Origin: Rhodospirillales bacterium
Lineage (GTDB): Bacteria; Pseudomonadota; Alphaproteobacteria; Reyranellales; Reyranellaceae
Reading direction: 5' to 3'
Length of the DNA stretch: 33,993 bases
Assembly (NCBI GenBank): GCA_009377525.1
Contig: WHTW01000081.1
Coordinates: 1-33,993, forward strand
Position 1 is the first letter of the stretch. Every line of letters starts with the position of its first letter. Position numbers and translations under genes: made by a program. Below, in pieces: positions 31,974-33,993 of this stretch. The notes below the pieces were generated by a model. That model was not told the DNA's origin. It worked only from the letters and a program-made list of their open reading frames with translations, and made no database searches.

Positions 31974-32915
31974 ATGTCAGAGAATCCACCGATCGAATAC
32001 GCCTTTCCCGACATCAGGCGGTGGGAGAAGGGCGACGCGCCCTTCATCCATGTCGTCGACAGCGGCAAGCCCGGACCGACGGTGATGGTGGCGGCGCTGA
32101 CGCACGGCAACGAAGTGTCGGGCGCGATCGTGGTTGACGAGTTGCTCGGCCGCGGCCTCAAGCCGCGCAAGGGCACGCTGATCTTCTCGTTCAACAACTT
32201 CGAGGCCTATCAGCGCTTCGATCCCAACAATCCGTTCAAGTCGCGCATGATCGACGAGGATTTCAATCGCACCTGGGGTCGGCTCGACCAGCCGGCGTCC
32301 ACGCGCGAGACCAAGCGGGCCCAGGTCGTGCGGCCCTATGTCGAGCGCGCCGATTTCCTGCTCGACCTCCATTCCATGCACGACGATTGCGTGCCGCTGA
32401 TGCTGTGCGGGCCGCTCGACCGCGGCGTCGAACTGGCCAAGCGGCTGGGCGCGCCGGCCGACATCGTGCGCGACCGCGGCCATGCCGCCGGCATGCGCAT
32501 GCGCGACTACGGCGCCTTCGGCGATCCCCAGAGCGACAGGACCGCGTTGCTGATCGAGACCGGCCAGCACTGGCGCGCCTCGTCGGTCACGGTGGCCAAG
32601 GACGTGGCCCATCGCTTCATCGTCGAGACCGGCGTGGTCGAGGCCGCCGACCTGCCGGCCAACTGGCGGCAGCCCGCGCCGCCAAGCCAGCGTATCGTGC
32701 AGGTCACGCACGCGATCGCCACCAAACGCGGCAACTTCACGCCGGCGCGCCGTTTCGAGGGCCAGGAGGTGATCGCCAGAGCCGGCACCGTTCTGGGCCA
32801 CGACGACGGCGAGCCGGTGACGACGCCTTACGGCGACTGCGTGCTGGTGATGCCCGCGGTCAACCGGCCCTTGCGCGCCGGCGTCACGGTTGTTCGTCTG
32901 GGTCGGCTGATCTGA
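31974..32915 (+). CDS. Succinylglutamate desuccinylase/aspartoacylase (AstE/AspA) family zinc hydrolase
   Basis: A 313-residue M14-like zinc deacylase. The zinc site is His44 and Glu47 (LTHGNEVSG) with His133 (DLHSMHDD), and Glu195 (LLIETGQHW) is the probable catalytic base. NNFEAYQRFDPNNPF and RMIDEDFNRTWG are also typical. Such enzymes remove acyl groups from N-acylated amino acids or related amides. The residues after about 225 form the small beta domain of the family. The start at 31974 (MSENPPIE) is the family-like one, with a GTG two codons earlier as an alternative. Next to a peptide-type binding protein it suggests uptake and deacylation of an N-acyl compound, though that neighbour looks broken. 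Its 3' end overlaps murJ by 32 bp, tail to tail. Confidence 0.86.
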   Translation: MSENPPIEYAFPDIRRWEKGDAPFIHVVDSGKPGPTVMVAALTHGNEVSGAIVVDELLGRGLKPRKGTLIFSFNNFEAYQRFDPNNPFKSRMIDEDFNRTWGRLDQPASTRETKRAQVVRPYVERADFLLDLHSMHDDCVPLMLCGPLDRGVELAKRLGAPADIVRDRGHAAGMRMRDYGAFGDPQSDRTALLIETGQHWRASSVTVAKDVAHRFIVETGVVEAADLPANWRQPAPPSQRIVQVTHAIATKRGNFTPARRFEGQEVIARAGTVLGHDDGEPVTTPYGDCVLVMPAVNRPLRAGVTVVRLGRLI

Positions 32916-33993
32916 GGCCGGCAGATCCGAGGTCAGGGGGCCGGCGCATCACGAAGCGCAGCTCCGACAGGCGCACGATGCCCAGCAACGCACCCAGCGC
33001 TGCGTAGACGACGGCGCCCAGGGTGCAGACTCCGACGAACGCCAACACGCCCGTGACGCTGGCTTGCGCCACGATCGGCGCCAGCAGGACGAGCGCCAGC
33101 CACAGCGCGATGCCCATGCCCGCCGTGGCGGCGAGCATGCGCAGCGATCGCGCTACGAGCCGCCGGTCGGCGATCCAGTGGTCGCGGCGGTGCAGGACGA
33201 CGGCGAGCAGCGCGGCGTTCAGCCAGCCCGACAACGAGGTCGCGAGCGCGATGCCGACCTGGGCAAGCGTGGTGCCGTAGAGGAACACCAGGTTCAGCGC
33301 GACGTTCACCACGATCGAGACGACCGCGATGACGAGTGGCGTGCGGGTGTCCTCGCGCGCGAAGAAGCCTGGGGTGAACGCCTTGACCAGCACGAAGGCC
33401 GGCAGGCCGACGGCGAAGGCCGCCAGCGCGCCGGATGCCCGCAAAGTGTCCTCGGGTCCGAACCGGCCGCGCTCGAACAGCACGCGGATGATGGGTTCGG
33501 CCAGCAGCCACAGCGCCACGGCGGCGGGCAGGCTGAACAGCAGGCCGAACTCGATGGCGCGGTTCTGGTTGGCCATCGCCGACTCGGTCTGGCCGGCGCG
33601 GAGCTGGCGGGCCAGCAGCGGCAGCAGAGCCGTGCCGATGGCGATGCCGACCACGCCCAGCGGCAACTGGGCGATGCGGTCGGCGTAGTAGAGGGCGGAG
33701 ATCGTGCCGACCGGCAGTAGCGAGGCCCACACCACGTCAAGCATGCCGCTGATCTGCTGCACGCCGCCGCCGATCGCCACCGGCGTCGCGAGCGTGACCA
33801 GGCGCGCCACCCGCCTGGTCCAGCGCGGCCGCACCAGCCTGATGCCGACGTCGTGGCGGGCGCAGACGACCAGCAGCCACAGCCATTGCAGCAGGCCCGC
33901 GACGGCCACGCCGATCGCGGCGGCATAGCCGCCGTTAGGCAGGAAGGGCGTGAGGCCCAGCACCGCGCCGATCAGCGTCAGGTTGAGCAGGAT
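32884..33993 (-). CDS. murJ: Lipid II flippase MurJ (MviN), 5' end outside the window
   Basis: The C-terminal 370 residues of a MurJ-type membrane protein of the MOP superfamily, which flips lipid II for peptidoglycan synthesis. The frame stays open to the window edge (ILLNLTLIGAVLGLTP), so the N-terminal portion is cut off. Typical features are LATPVAIGGGVQQISGMLDVV, SALYYADRIAQLPLGVVGIAIGTALLPLLA, RAIEFGLLFSLPAAVAL, IRVLFERGRFGPEDT and VKAFTPGFFAREDTRTP, spread over about ten membrane helices. The C-terminal tail (RRPPDLGSAGLRSADPDEQP) is polar and overlaps the deacylase gene. Essential in most bacteria. Confidence 0.95.
   Translation of the reverse strand: MLLNLTLIGAVLGLTPFLPNGGYAAAIGVAVAGLLQWLWLLVVCARHDVGIRLVRPRWTRRVARLVTLATPVAIGGGVQQISGMLDVVWASLLPVGTISALYYADRIAQLPLGVVGIAIGTALLPLLARQLRAGQTESAMANQNRAIEFGLLFSLPAAVALWLLAEPIIRVLFERGRFGPEDTLRASGALAAFAVGLPAFVLVKAFTPGFFAREDTRTPLVIAVVSIVVNVALNLVFLYGTTLAQVGIALATSLSGWLNAALLAVVLHRRDHWIADRRLVARSLRMLAATAGMGIALWLALVLLAPIVAQASVTGVLAFVGVCTLGAVVYAALGALLGIVRLSELRFVMRRPPDLGSAGLRSADPDEQP

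Overview
The window is GC-rich, densely coding DNA that looks like a chromosomal segment of an alphaproteobacterium. Clade markers are: a DUF1150 gene beside a small heat-shock protein; the tRNA-Leu / rnd / rpoN / ptsN block; an SOS box of the GAAC-N7-GAAC type ahead of dinB; a ROSE-like RNA thermometer; and a short HRDC-less RNase D. I cannot fix the genus. A free-living soil or freshwater heterotroph is an inference from the catabolic and detoxification genes.

Layout. 1-10.4 kb is accessory metabolism: a LigB-LigA type extradiol dioxygenase, a decayed SnoaL-like gene, a DUF302 protein, a GH15 remnant, a divergent RidA/Lrp pair, a divergent HxlR regulator/methyltransferase pair, a YghU-type glutathione transferase, an OmpA-family porin-like protein with clear promoter and terminator, a DUF6152/DUF6644-like pair, and an FAD oxidoreductase preceded by fragments of an asparaginase and of another gene. 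10.4-15.1 kb holds dinB with its SOS box, a two-subunit 3-oxoacid CoA-transferase, an alpha/beta hydrolase and a vapBC module that appears leaderless. 15.1-22 kb is a nitrogen-assimilation operon in the order gltD - GST - tautomerase - gltB; gltB carries a frameshift as read. 22-29 kb is core: an NDUFA9-like reductase, tRNA-Leu(CAG), rnd, rpoN, ptsN, DUF1150, hsp20 and a heparinase-like gene. 29-34 kb holds trpS and the 3' part of murJ on the minus strand. Between them, on the plus strand, lie an oligopeptide-type ABC binding protein with an out-of-frame internal deletion and an AspA/AstE-like deacylase.

Functional links. Nitrogen control is a theme: glutamate synthase, sigma-54 and the PTS-Ntr IIA protein lie within 11 kb. 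A sigma-54-type -24/-12 element sits just ahead of rpoN, suggesting autoregulation. hsp20 has a sigma-32-like promoter plus a leader in which the Shine-Dalgarno is paired in a ROSE-like hairpin. The lptC-lptA-lptB genes and hpf, which usually flank rpoN in this class, are absent from their expected places.

Decay and repeats. At least four loci are broken as read (GH15, asparaginase/C-terminal remnant, gltB, ABC binding protein) and a fifth (SnoaL-like) is suspect. Some could be sequence errors, gltB most likely, because the cell would normally need it. Many intergenic gaps are filled by long, near-perfect inverted repeats. One family occurs twice (1-54 and 8482-8535) with base changes that compensate across the stem. 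I found no CRISPR array, rRNA, insertion sequence or prophage, and no cluster I can confidently call a new multi-gene system. The most interesting signals are regulatory RNA and promoter structures and conserved gene blocks that have been rearranged.
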